DNA of 64,000 bases from Streptomyces litmocidini (GTDB taxonomy: Bacteria > Actinomycetota > Actinomycetes > Streptomycetales > Streptomycetaceae). The stretch covers positions 124,001 to 188,000 of the forward strand of contig NZ_BMTQ01000006.1 of NCBI RefSeq assembly GCF_014649755.1. The letters run 5' to 3'. Both the position numbers and the translations under genes were made by a program. This document shows positions 1 to 7,053 of the stretch, piece by piece; positions within the stretch are counted from its first letter, which is position 1; the number at the start of each line of letters is the position of its first letter. Under the pieces are notes generated by a model that was given only the letters and a program-made list of their open reading frames with translations, was not told the origin of the DNA and ran no database searches.

Positions 1-15
1 ACGAGGAGAACCGTC

Positions 16-423
16 ATGACCACTCCCCCGAGTGCGTTCCCGGACGTCGAGAAGCTGGTCGTCGACGTCCTCAAGGCCGACCCGGCGCTGGCCGGCGTCA
101 CGATCGCGGCCCAGGCCCCGGCCGGTTTCGACGGCACGCAGAACGCCGTCCTGGTGAACCGCCGCGGCGGCGCCTGGATCGGCGACCTGCACGTCGACAA
201 GCCGCTGATCGAGTTCGAGGTGTACGGGCCGACCAAGCCCGCGGCCCACGTCACCGCGAACGCGGCCCGCAAGGCGCTGCTCGCCACGATGGGCAAGCAG
301 CTCGGCTCCGTCTTCGTGAGCGACGTCGAGGAGCAGGACGGGCCGCGCTGGATGCCCGACTACCTCTACCGCGGCGCCAACCGCTACCTCTGCGTCATCC
401 AGCTCGCGCTGGACGTCTTCTAG
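16..423 (+). CDS. Putative phage tail terminator / tail completion protein
   Basis: A 135-residue protein with a GAGGAG ribosome site about 7 bases before its ATG. Its size, its alpha/beta composition and above all its position directly before the major tail tube gene match the tail terminator (gpU / HK97 gp10-like neck) slot of siphoviruses, where the protein caps the finished tube and joins it to the head. I recognise the family by context more than by a diagnostic motif. Visible features are a DxxxKADPAL helix near residues 17-26 and a beta-rich middle (LVNRRGGAWIGDL). In a headless tail particle the same protein would simply stop tube growth. Genes upstream are outside the window, so it cannot be seen whether a capsid gene precedes it. 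Confidence 0.6.
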   Translation: MTTPPSAFPDVEKLVVDVLKADPALAGVTIAAQAPAGFDGTQNAVLVNRRGGAWIGDLHVDKPLIEFEVYGPTKPAAHVTANAARKALLATMGKQLGSVFVSDVEEQDGPRWMPDYLYRGANRYLCVIQLALDVF

Positions 424-479
424 ACCTCCGCGCGCCCCACCCCGAGCGCGTCGCCCCCGCGACCGCTCCCCACAGACCA

Positions 480-509
480 GGCCTCGCCGGCCCATCCGGC
501 GGGGCCTTT
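480..509 (+). terminator. Hairpin terminator between tail terminator and tail tube genes
   Basis: An 11-bp stem (GGCCTCGCCGG paired with CCGGCGGGGCC, one G-U pair) with a 5-base loop, followed by TTTG. It lies in a 157-base gap inside a block of co-directional tail genes, so it is more likely a partial terminator or attenuator than an operon end. Confidence 0.6.
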
Positions 510-580
510 GCCGTACCCGGACCCGGAAGCCCTCCGGCCGGGGCGGCGCCCCCACCCCCTCACCAAGGAGAAACCCCACC

Positions 581-1189
581 ATGGCAGGAAACAACTCCGC
601 CGAGATCCGCGTCGCCGGCGTCGGCAAGCTCTTCGTCGCCAACGCCGGTGCCACCGCCCCGGCCTTCGGCGCGGACCCGGCGACCGACTGGGCGTCCACG
701 ACCTGGACGAACCTCGGCTACACCACCGGTGACGGTGTCACGTTCTCGAAGAAGGACAAGCTGGAGGCCATCGACTCGTGGCAGTCGGTCTCCCCGATCC
801 ACTACGTCTACTCGGCCCGTGACCTGTCCCTGAAGTTCTCGATGCTCCAGTTCAACGAGGACACGCTGCCGTTCTTCATGGGCGGTGGCAGCGTCAAGGC
901 CGCCCCGGCCCCGGCGACCGACGTCTACACGTACGACATCGCCGAGCGTCCGTACGCGGACGCCCGCGCCCTCGGCCTCGAGTTCACCGACGTCAAGGCC
1001 GGTGGCACCACCGCCGTCACCTACCGCTTCATCATCCCGCGCGGCCAGGTGACCGCCACCGACGACATCAAGCTGAACCGCAAGGGTGCCGCCTCCCTCG
1101 GCATCACCTTCAGCGCGATGTCGAACGGCGACGGCAAGCCGCTGGCGACCTTCCTCATGAAGGACACCCAGTACAGCGCGTCCGTCTGA
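581..1189 (+). CDS. Major tail tube protein
   Basis: A 202-residue protein, mostly beta-strand and Thr/Ala/Gly-rich, of the type seen as the major tail protein of actinobacteriophages with non-contractile tails. Residues 1-60 (AEIRVAGVGKLFVA, then WTNLGYTTGDGV) and the C-terminal immunoglobulin-like stretch fit the tube fold that stacks as rings around the tape measure. It stands in the expected place, after the tail terminator and before the frameshifted chaperone gene. AGGAG lies about 9 bases before the ATG. It probably is the most abundant structural product of the cluster; the hairpins before and after it could set its transcript level apart from its neighbours. Confidence 0.82.
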   Translation: MAGNNSAEIRVAGVGKLFVANAGATAPAFGADPATDWASTTWTNLGYTTGDGVTFSKKDKLEAIDSWQSVSPIHYVYSARDLSLKFSMLQFNEDTLPFFMGGGSVKAAPAPATDVYTYDIAERPYADARALGLEFTDVKAGGTTAVTYRFIIPRGQVTATDDIKLNRKGAASLGITFSAMSNGDGKPLATFLMKDTQYSASV

Positions 1190-1223
1190 TCCATCCCCAC
1201 AGGGCTCCCCGACAGAGGTCTGT

Positions 1224-1251
1224 CCCCGGCAGGGGTCCGTCCTCTGCGGGG
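1224..1251 (+). terminator. Possible hairpin between tail tube and chaperone genes
   Basis: An imperfect stem of about 11 bp (CCCCG then CAGGGG, paired with CCTCTG then CGGGG, one bulged G) around a TCCGT loop in the 155-base gap after the tail tube gene. There is no U-tract, so it may be an mRNA-processing or stability structure instead of a terminator. Confidence 0.35.
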
Positions 1252-1344
1252 GGTCCGCCCGGGGCGGGACGGCGCACCGCCGTCCCGCCCCACCCCCTCT
1301 CCTCTTCACCCACGCGCACCACGCGAACAAGGAGTACGCACACC

Positions 1345-1635
1345 ATGGCCCGTTTCGACGTCAACGCCGCCCGCGCCCAGCGCCTGGAGGCCCACGGCCG
1401 CACCTGGTCCTTCGAGCTGGACGGCGAGTCCTACACGCTTCCCACCGAGCTCTCCCGCAAGACCGCGAAGGCGCTGCGGAAGCTCGACGACAACGACGTG
1501 GACGGTCTGCTCGAACTCCTGATGGGTGAGGAGCAGTACGTCCGCTTCGAGGAGCACGACCTCACGATGCAGGACATCGCCGCCATCCTGGAGGCCTACG
1601 GCAAGGAGACCGGGCTCGGCCTGGGGGAAGACTGA
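1345..1635 (+). CDS. Tail assembly chaperone, short form (gpG-like)
   Basis: A 96-residue acidic protein preceded by AAGGAG. The helical C-terminus (ELLMGEEQYVRFEEHDLTM, then AAILEAYG) and its location between tube and tape-measure genes fit the G-type chaperone of siphophages. This protein binds the tape measure while tube subunits polymerise and is not kept in the mature tail. The gene ends LGED-stop directly after a run of five G. The downstream reading frame is -1 relative to this gene and has no start codon near the overlap, so a minority of ribosomes probably continue into the longer GT form. Confidence 0.78.
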   Translation: MARFDVNAARAQRLEAHGRTWSFELDGESYTLPTELSRKTAKALRKLDDNDVDGLLELLMGEEQYVRFEEHDLTMQDIAAILEAYGKETGLGLGED

Positions 1636-2048
1636 GCCTCGTCGAGTTCGTCGACGAACACGCCGAGGCCCTTGAGGCGGACCTGCTCCGCTACTACGCC
1701 ACCGATCTCCTCGACTGGCACCGGGGCGACCTCTCCAGCCGGCGGCTGACGGTGATGATCAGGCACCTGCCGGCGGACAGCGCGGTGCAGCGCGAGATGC
1801 ACGGGGAGGCGGCGGAGTGGTCGCTCACCGACCATCTCCTCGCCGCCGCGGTGGACCACCTGGCCGCCGCCAACTGGATGTTCCAGTGCGTCAACACCGG
1901 CGAGGACGACGAGACCCCGGATCCGCCGAAGCCCGTCCCCCGGCCCGGCGTCACGGACGAGGACGGGGAGGAGCAGGACGGGGAGTCCGCTCCGGAGAAC
2001 GCCGCCGGGGCGGTCTCCCCCTCGTCCCTCGCCCGCTTCTTCGGCTGA
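1345..2048 (+). CDS. Tail assembly chaperone, -1 frameshifted long form (gpGT-like)
   Basis: Ribosomes slipping back one base at GGGGGAA (1623-1629) would read on in the -1 frame to the TGA at 2046-2048, giving a protein of about 234 residues. The extension begins near LSLVEFVDEHAEALEADLL and continues through WHRGDLSSRRLTVMIRHLP. That acidic helix followed by a W-x-RGDLSSRRL-type segment is typical of the T half of actinophage tail chaperones. In the -1 frame there is no ATG or GTG between the overlap and 1749-1754, deep inside the conserved region, so independent initiation would lose it. The last 60 residues are acidic and low-complexity. The slip site is not a perfect X-XXY-YYZ heptamer; see the separate entry. 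Confidence 0.72.
1623..1629 (+). other. Candidate -1 ribosomal slippery site GGGGGAA
   Basis: Zero-frame codons CTG GGG GAA GAC TGA put the P-site glycine codon in a run of five G, so it re-pairs fully after a -1 slip. The A-site GAA would re-pair imperfectly on GGA. The stop codon follows two codons later, and the -1 frame stays open for about 410 bases. Confidence 0.68.
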
Positions 2049-2056
2049 CGCCCCTT

Positions 2057-2097
2057 CGCCCCCGGATCCCGCCGTCAGGAGGCGGGATCCGGGGGCG
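2057..2097. terminator. Perfect 17-bp stem terminator between convergent genes
   Basis: Arms at 2057-2073 and 2081-2097 pair without mismatch around a 7-base loop and are followed by TTT on the plus strand. It ends the tail tube/chaperone transcript. The stop codon of the opposing minus-strand gene (2075-2077) lies in the loop, and that gene's last codons form one stem arm. Confidence 0.85.
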
Positions 2098-2896
2098 TTT
2101 CCTGTGCTCGCTCGGCCAGCTCCTCCTCCAGGGTCCTGGCCCGCTCGGAGAGCCGGCGGCCGCGCCGCTCGGGGCTTCCCCCGGCCTGGCCGGGCACGCC
2201 GCCGATGGGCGGCACGATCGGGCGGCCGCCCTTGCCCCGGACGACCTTCCGCACCGGCTGGGCGTTCCTGCGGGGGCGGCTCTCCTGGGCGCCCACCCGC
2301 GCGTCCGCGCCGGACTCGGGCTCCGGGTCGGACGCGGATCCGTGTCCGGGGTCCGGTTCGCGGTCGGACGCGTGCTCCGGCTCGGGTCCGTACCCGGGCA
2401 GGGGCACGGGCTCGTACCCGAGGACGGGTGCGGGCGGCGGCGCGGGCTCCGGCCCGGGGCGCTGTTCGAACAGCTCGCGCTCCCGGCGGACGCGTTCCTC
2501 GGCCTCGACCACCGCGGCCGGGGGTTCCATCAGCCGGGCGAAGGGCAGCGGGATGACCCGCGCCCCGTCCGGGGGAGCGGCGTCCGTGCGCCGCTGCGGG
2601 CGCCGTATGCCGCGCGCGTCACCCTGGCCCTGTGCGTAGGCGTCGGCCACGCGCCGCTCGTACTCCCTGCGGATGCGGGGGAGTTCGTCGGAGACGGCCT
2701 CGGCCCAGCCGGCGGTGAACGCGGTGGTCTCGCGGCGGTCCACCTCGGCGCGGGGCAGCACGACGAGGTCCTCCGGCGCGTATCCGGCGACGTGGACGAG
2801 CTCGGCGAGCCGCGCGAAGAGGTGGGGCAGATCAGGGTGGGATTCGAGCCAGTCGGTGACCTGCTCGCGCCGGTTACTCCCCGGCTCCGTGTCCAT
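2075..2896 (-). CDS. Unknown regulator-like protein with an AGW motif and disordered tail
   Basis: A 273-residue protein on the strand opposite to the tail genes; I do not recognise the family. Residues 1-100 look folded and helical and contain AEVDRRETTAFTAGWAEA. Residues 100-250 are Pro/Glu/Asp/Arg-rich and probably disordered, and the last 20 are an acidic helix. The small gene at 3200-3409 has the matching stretch AEVSRYETLAYAAGWNDA, so the two are distant paralogues. Both are preceded by GGAAGGCAG and diverge from a region holding two inverted repeats, the usual layout of a regulator pair. That suggests control of the tail cluster, but no helix-turn-helix is obvious. Structural and assembly roles are not excluded. 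Confidence 0.5.
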   Translation of the reverse strand: MDTEPGSNRREQVTDWLESHPDLPHLFARLAELVHVAGYAPEDLVVLPRAEVDRRETTAFTAGWAEAVSDELPRIRREYERRVADAYAQGQGDARGIRRPQRRTDAAPPDGARVIPLPFARLMEPPAAVVEAEERVRRERELFEQRPGPEPAPPPAPVLGYEPVPLPGYGPEPEHASDREPDPGHGSASDPEPESGADARVGAQESRPRRNAQPVRKVVRGKGGRPIVPPIGGVPGQAGGSPERRGRRLSERARTLEEELAERAQETPPDPAS

Positions 2897-3001
2897 GCGT
2901 CAGCACTGCCTTCCGACCCCCTGGGGTCCCCACGCGCCCCTCGCGCCCCCGGCTCCCCGAATGAGTCAGGTCCGGGGAACGCGCCTTCCAGAGTACCCCG
3001 G

Positions 3002-3022
3002 TCGAACAGAAGCTCTGTTCGA
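3002..3022. promoter_or_regulatory. Operator-like palindrome TCGAACAGA-AGC-TCTGTTCGA
   Basis: A perfect inverted repeat with 9-base arms and a 3-base spacer. It resembles a dimeric repressor site. The GAAC and GTTC half-sites are 9 bases apart, too far for the usual GAAC-N4-GTTC LexA box. Confidence 0.65.
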
Positions 3023-3087
3023 GGACCAACAGCCACGGGGAACTGGCAAGAAGACACGCCGTCAGACGTTTCCCGCTCGACAAATCC

Positions 3088-3113
3088 CGAACAGGTGCTC
3101 CAGACTCTGTTCG
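3088..3113. promoter_or_regulatory. Second CGAACAG / CTGTTCG inverted repeat
   Basis: The same 7-base half-sites as the palindrome at 3002-3022 but with a 12-base spacer. It sits about 90 bases before the start of the small plus-strand gene, where it could overlap that promoter. Confidence 0.5.
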
Positions 3114-3199
3114 CACAGTAGTTCGATAACGTGGTGCCCCCGCCTCACTCCGCGGCGCCGCCACGCACGCACGGGCAAGTAACCGGAAGGCAGGCGTCC

Positions 3200-3409
3200 A
3201 TGACTCAGCAGGGCGAGGCATCCCGACCGCACATCCCGCTCCAGGACCGCCTCCGCCAGCTCCTCGACGGACCCGTCGCCCTCGACAAGAGAGCGTTGCT
3301 CGGCACGCTGTACGCCGAGGTCAGCCGTTACGAGACCCTCGCGTACGCGGCGGGCTGGAACGACGCCCTCGCGACGGTGCGCCACGGCGCCCGCCGGGAC
3401 GACGCCTAG
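3200..3409 (+). CDS. Small AGW-motif protein of unknown function
   Basis: A 69-residue protein starting at the ATG that follows GGAAGGCAGG. Longer upstream starts lack a ribosome site. It is helical, with RLRQLLDGP near residue 18 and AEVSRYETLAYAAGWNDA at about residues 39-56. That segment matches the 273-residue protein encoded divergently at 2075-2896, and nothing else in the window resembles it. A strong terminator follows 27 bases after the stop, so it forms its own short transcript inside the tail cluster. A regulatory or anti-regulator role is an inference from the shared control region and the palindromes; no known domain is recognised. Confidence 0.55.
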   Translation: MTQQGEASRPHIPLQDRLRQLLDGPVALDKRALLGTLYAEVSRYETLAYAAGWNDALATVRHGARRDDA

Positions 3410-3435
3410 CCGCCCGAACCGCCCGCCCACGCACG

Positions 3436-3471
3436 AGCCCCTGCCGAAGTTCCATGCCGGCAGGGGCTTTT
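3436..3471 (+). terminator. Intrinsic terminator after the small AGW-motif gene
   Basis: An 11-bp GC-rich stem (AGCCCCTGCCG with its complement) and a TTTT tract. Only 37 bases separate it from the next gene, so transcription of the lower tail genes must either read through it or start inside that short gap. Confidence 0.8.
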
Positions 3472-3508
3472 CGGCGCTTGGCCGTCACCGGCCGGAAGCG
3501 GAGCAACC

Positions 3509-4516
3509 ATGGCAGACGAACCCACACCCACAGAGATCTCCAACAAGATCCAGGACCTGAAGACCTACCTCAAGAAGTCGGACGACTCCCCGCTGGTCAC
3601 CGAGCACTTCTTCCAGAAGCAGCTGCCGGAGAAGTGGACCGAGCGCTTCCAGTCGATGTACGACGAGCTCACCAAGGCGAAGAAGTCCGAGTTCCTGGAG
3701 ACCATGGGCCTCGACGGCTTCGGTGCCGCGCTCGAGAAGTACTACGAGAGCAGGAGCGGGGCCGACACCAAGTGGGGCTGGTACCTCGGGTCGGCCATCG
3801 TGGGTCTCATGATTCCCGCGATGGGCGTCATCCTGACGGCCTGGGTGGTCAAGCTCCAACGGGACATCCAGCAGTTGCCGGCCCGCCTGATGGGCAACGC
3901 CGACGGCCGGGTGCTGGCCACCTCCGACAGCGGCCGCGGCATCCGCCTCCAGAACCGGACCGATGTCGAGAACCGGGAGGACGCCGCCGGCGGCAACCTG
4001 GCCGCGATCCCGAGGAATGCGAACTTCGCGCCTCTGCGCTACCAGCTCCAGCTGCTGAATCCGCACCTGGAGACCTTCAACCAGCACGCCCCCGACTTCC
4101 TCTCCCACCTCCACAGGCTGCCGAGCGCCCGCGCCATCACCAAGACCGCGGGCGCCGTCGAGAAGATCAGCGCGGCCGTCACGGCGTCCAACCCCACCAA
4201 GATGGGCCAGCTCGCCGACGCGCTGGAGAAGTTCGACCCCGCGAAGACGCCCGACCACCGCGAACTCGACAAGATCAACAAAACCGTCGGCAAGTCCAAC
4301 CCCACCAAGATGACGGCGCTCGCGAAGGCCGTCGGCAAGCTCTCCGGTGCCCAGCGGCACTTCCAGCCACGGAACCTTCCCGACGCCGCCACCCTCTCGT
4401 CGTCCGCCCGGGCCGCCTCGCAGCTCGCCGACGCCGGCAGGGAGGTGGCCCGGGCGTTCAACGACCTCAAGTCGGCCGCCCACCGCGCCGCCGATGAGAT
4501 CGCCCCCTCCAACTGA
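3509..4516 (+). CDS. Membrane-anchored coiled protein of the tail cluster, function unknown
   Basis: A 335-residue protein with GGAG before the ATG. Residues 1-85 are charged and helical. One clear hydrophobic segment (about residues 90-114, from WGWYLGSAIVGLMIP) is followed by a long Ala/Lys-rich helical region. That region carries two internal repeats built on SNPTKM plus a leucine-rich helix (near residues 230 and 270). The last part resembles the N-terminal helices of the next two proteins. It sits in the tape-measure slot and could be the first part of a split tape measure, whose hydrophobic segments often insert into the target membrane, or an unrelated accessory. I do not recognise a named family. 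Confidence 0.55.
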   Translation: MADEPTPTEISNKIQDLKTYLKKSDDSPLVTEHFFQKQLPEKWTERFQSMYDELTKAKKSEFLETMGLDGFGAALEKYYESRSGADTKWGWYLGSAIVGLMIPAMGVILTAWVVKLQRDIQQLPARLMGNADGRVLATSDSGRGIRLQNRTDVENREDAAGGNLAAIPRNANFAPLRYQLQLLNPHLETFNQHAPDFLSHLHRLPSARAITKTAGAVEKISAAVTASNPTKMGQLADALEKFDPAKTPDHRELDKINKTVGKSNPTKMTALAKAVGKLSGAQRHFQPRNLPDAATLSSSARAASQLADAGREVARAFNDLKSAAHRAADEIAPSN

Positions 4517-4544
4517 TCCCCTCACCCCCGGAAGGAGGTAACCC

Positions 4545-5750
4545 ATGTCTCTCTTCAGCGCCTCGAAGAAGGCCGCCGACACCCTGCGCACCCTCAAGAC
4601 GCAGGCCTCCGGCGCCGCCGGCGACATCAAGAAGGTCGGGGACGCCGGCAACGGCGCGTCCGGTCAGCTGAAGAACCTCAAGTCGGGCGCCGACGGCGCC
4701 GGCTCGCAGCTCAAGAACCTCAAGACCGCCTCGGACAACGCCGAGAAGGCCATGGCGAAGGCCGGCAAGACCGGCGAGACCGCCGGGACGAAGCTCGGCA
4801 AGTACGAGTCCGGCGCGGGCAAGGCGTCCAAGGGCCAGGACAAGCTCAACAAGTCCATGAAGGGCAACTTCCTCGCCCGCCTGATCGAACTCTTCATGCC
4901 TCTCATCGAGAAGATCGTCGAGATGGCGATGCAGTCGAAGACGATGCAGAAGGTCCTGAAGAAGGCCTTCGACGGCATCAAGACCGTGATCAGCGCGGTC
5001 ATGAAGGCCGTCGGCCCGATCATGAAGAAGGCCGGCGACCTGATCAAGACGGTCTGGAACGGCATCAAGAAGGCCGTCTCCACCGTCGTCAAGGCCGTCG
5101 CCACCGTCATCAAGACCTACGTCACCATCTGGAAGACGGTCATCACCACGGTGATGAAGGCGATCAAGTCGGTCGTCGGCGCCGTCTGGAACGGCATCAA
5201 GGCCGTCATCACCCCGGTGGTGAACTGGATCAAGTCCGCGATCCCGAACGCCTTCACCGCCGTCAAGGACAAGATGTCCTCCATCTGGAACGGCCTGAAG
5301 GGCATCGCGTCCCGGGCGTTCGAGGGCATCAAGAGCGGTGTGTCCGGCCCGATCAACGCCGTCATCGGCCTGATCAACCGGATGATCAGGGCCGTCAACG
5401 GCGTCAAGGTCAGCGTCCCCGGCTGGGTGCCGCTCGTCGGTGGCAAGACCTTCGGCGTCAACATCCCCACCATCCCCATGCTCGCCACCGGCGGTGTCGT
5501 CATGCCCCGCAACGGCGGTGTCCCGGCGATCCTCGCCGAGGCCGGCGAGGCCGAGGCCGTCCTGCCGCTGTCCAAGCTGGACCGGCTGCTCGCCCTCACC
5601 GCCCGGCGCGCCCGCATGACGGCGCAGCTGCAGTCGGGGCGGGGCGGCGGCGGCGCCGGACTGCACATCGAGCACTACCACGCGGCCCGCAACAGCGACC
5701 CGCAGTCCACGGCGGACGCGCTGATGTACCTGGCGAAGGCGCGCGGATGA
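4545..5750 (+). CDS. Short tape-measure-like protein 1
   Basis: A 401-residue protein with a strong GGAAGGAGG site. The N-terminal 110 residues are a heptad-like Ala/Lys/Gly helix (KNLKSGADGAGSQLKNLKT repeated). The middle has hydrophobic helical repeats of the form VWNGIKKAVSTVVKAV, VWNGIKAVITPVV and IWNGLKGIASRAFEGI. The C-terminus carries the signature of actinophage tape measures, FGVNIPTIPMLATGGVV followed by a Gly-rich linker. The end of the gene overlaps the next start (ATGA). A normal siphophage tape measure has 800 or more residues in one chain; this one is less than half. It would either form a very short tail or act together with its neighbours. Confidence 0.78.
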   Translation: MSLFSASKKAADTLRTLKTQASGAAGDIKKVGDAGNGASGQLKNLKSGADGAGSQLKNLKTASDNAEKAMAKAGKTGETAGTKLGKYESGAGKASKGQDKLNKSMKGNFLARLIELFMPLIEKIVEMAMQSKTMQKVLKKAFDGIKTVISAVMKAVGPIMKKAGDLIKTVWNGIKKAVSTVVKAVATVIKTYVTIWKTVITTVMKAIKSVVGAVWNGIKAVITPVVNWIKSAIPNAFTAVKDKMSSIWNGLKGIASRAFEGIKSGVSGPINAVIGLINRMIRAVNGVKVSVPGWVPLVGGKTFGVNIPTIPMLATGGVVMPRNGGVPAILAEAGEAEAVLPLSKLDRLLALTARRARMTAQLQSGRGGGGAGLHIEHYHAARNSDPQSTADALMYLAKARG

Positions 5751-6997
5751 GTGCCGTCGCGGCCTTCCGGAACCCGTTCGCCGGCGGCCCGCCGGTGATG
5801 AACTCCCTCAAGCGGGGGATCGGCCAGGCGAGCGACGGACTGAAACGGCTCCGGCAGGACGCGCAGCGGGCGTCCGGTGGGCTGGACAGGTTCGCCACCG
5901 GGTTCCGTACGGCAGGCACCTCCGTACGCGCCCTCGGCAGGAACGCGTCCGGCGCCGTCGGCTCCGTCCGCCGCGTCCAGCGGTCCAAGGCGGCGAACGG
6001 CTTCCGGCGCATCGGCGTCGCGGCGGGCACGGCGGGGACCGTGGCCGGGCTGTTCGCCGGCCCCGCCGTCGGCATGCTCCTGGAGATGCTCCTCCCCCTG
6101 CTGCCCTTCGTCGACACCCTCACCCGACTGATGGACACCTACGGCACGGTGATGGAGATCGCCTCCGTCGCCATGACCGGCGTCAACCTCGCCATGCGCG
6201 GCAACCCGCTCGGCTTCGTCCTCGGCATCCTCATGCCGGTCATCTCCTGGCTCATCGAGTACGCGGTGAACAGCGAGACCGGTCAGAGGATCATCAAGCA
6301 GGTCATGCAGCAGGCCCTGAAGGGCTTCCAGTCCGTCTGGAAGTTCCTCCAGCCGGTGATGAAGCTCATCGGCCAGGCCGTCGGAACCTACTTCAAGGCC
6401 TACCTCGCCCTGTTCACGACCGCGCTGAAGCTCATCGGCTCCGGCATCAGCGGCGTCTCCAGGGTCCGCACCACCGTCACCTCCGCCTCCCAGGCCCTGC
6501 GCGGCATCGCCTCGCGCGCGTTCGACGGCGTCAGGAGTGCCGTCAAGCCGGTCCTGTCCTTCATCACCGACAAGATCCCCGGCTTCTTCCGGCACGCGAA
6601 GGACGCCGTCTCCCAGGCCCTGCGCGGCATGGGCGAGCTGGTCAAGGGAGCCCTCAGCGCCGTGCTCGGGGTCGTCAAGGGACCGATCAACGGACTGATC
6701 GCCTTCGCCAACTGGATCATCGACGGGCTCAACAAGCTGAGCTTCAGCCTCCTCGGCAAGAAGTTCGGCGTCGACATCGACAAGATCCCGATGCTCGCCG
6801 AGGGCGGTGTCGTCTTCCCCGGCGCCGACAGCGCGCCGCGCATCGACCCGCTCACCGTCCTGGAGCAACGGCGCGTCCCGGCCCTCACCGAGGCCCCCCG
6901 CCGGCCCCACCGCATCGCGGAGTTCCACGAGGAGCCGGGCGCCGGCCCGCGGTCGACCGCCGAGGACCTGCTCTTCCTCGTCGCCGCCCACGGCTGA
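5747..6997 (+). CDS. Short tape-measure-like protein 2
   Basis: A 416-residue paralogue of the preceding protein, translationally coupled to it by a 4-base ATGA overlap. It has an Arg/Ala-rich helical N-terminus, hydrophobic helices around residues 90-170, GIASRAFDGVRSAV in the middle (compare GIASRAFEGIKSGV in the first copy) and the C-terminal motif FGVDIDKIPMLAEGGVV near residue 345. The two proteins are the same type but clearly diverged, so this is an old duplication, not a recent frameshift split. Equal coupling suggests both are needed in a fixed ratio in one particle. Confidence 0.75.
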   Translation: MSAVAAFRNPFAGGPPVMNSLKRGIGQASDGLKRLRQDAQRASGGLDRFATGFRTAGTSVRALGRNASGAVGSVRRVQRSKAANGFRRIGVAAGTAGTVAGLFAGPAVGMLLEMLLPLLPFVDTLTRLMDTYGTVMEIASVAMTGVNLAMRGNPLGFVLGILMPVISWLIEYAVNSETGQRIIKQVMQQALKGFQSVWKFLQPVMKLIGQAVGTYFKAYLALFTTALKLIGSGISGVSRVRTTVTSASQALRGIASRAFDGVRSAVKPVLSFITDKIPGFFRHAKDAVSQALRGMGELVKGALSAVLGVVKGPINGLIAFANWIIDGLNKLSFSLLGKKFGVDIDKIPMLAEGGVVFPGADSAPRIDPLTVLEQRRVPALTEAPRRPHRIAEFHEEPGAGPRSTAEDLLFLVAAHG

Positions 6998-7053
6998 AGC
7001 CCTCACCCGACCCCAGAAGCCCGACAGCCCCTCAGAAGTGAGGTGACGGCCCC

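Larger units (their letters stand above)
2897..3199. promoter_or_regulatory. Divergent control region between the two AGW-motif genes
   Basis: A 303-base non-coding stretch, more AT-rich than its surroundings, lying between a minus-strand and a plus-strand gene that share a motif. It holds two inverted repeats built from the half-sites CGAACAG and CTGTTCG (3002-3022 and 3088-3113) and must contain both promoters. I could not assign -35/-10 boxes with confidence. Confidence 0.55.

Noticed and set aside
3002..3113. LexA (SOS) boxes controlling the tail genes
   Set aside because: The actinobacterial box needs GAAC-N4-GTTC; the spacing here is 9 or more bases, so SOS control is not supported by these sites.
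1817..3121. A 434-codon plus-strand frame across the control region
   Set aside because: It crosses a perfect terminator and the palindromes and is Arg/Pro/Gly-rich; the minus-strand gene explains the region better.
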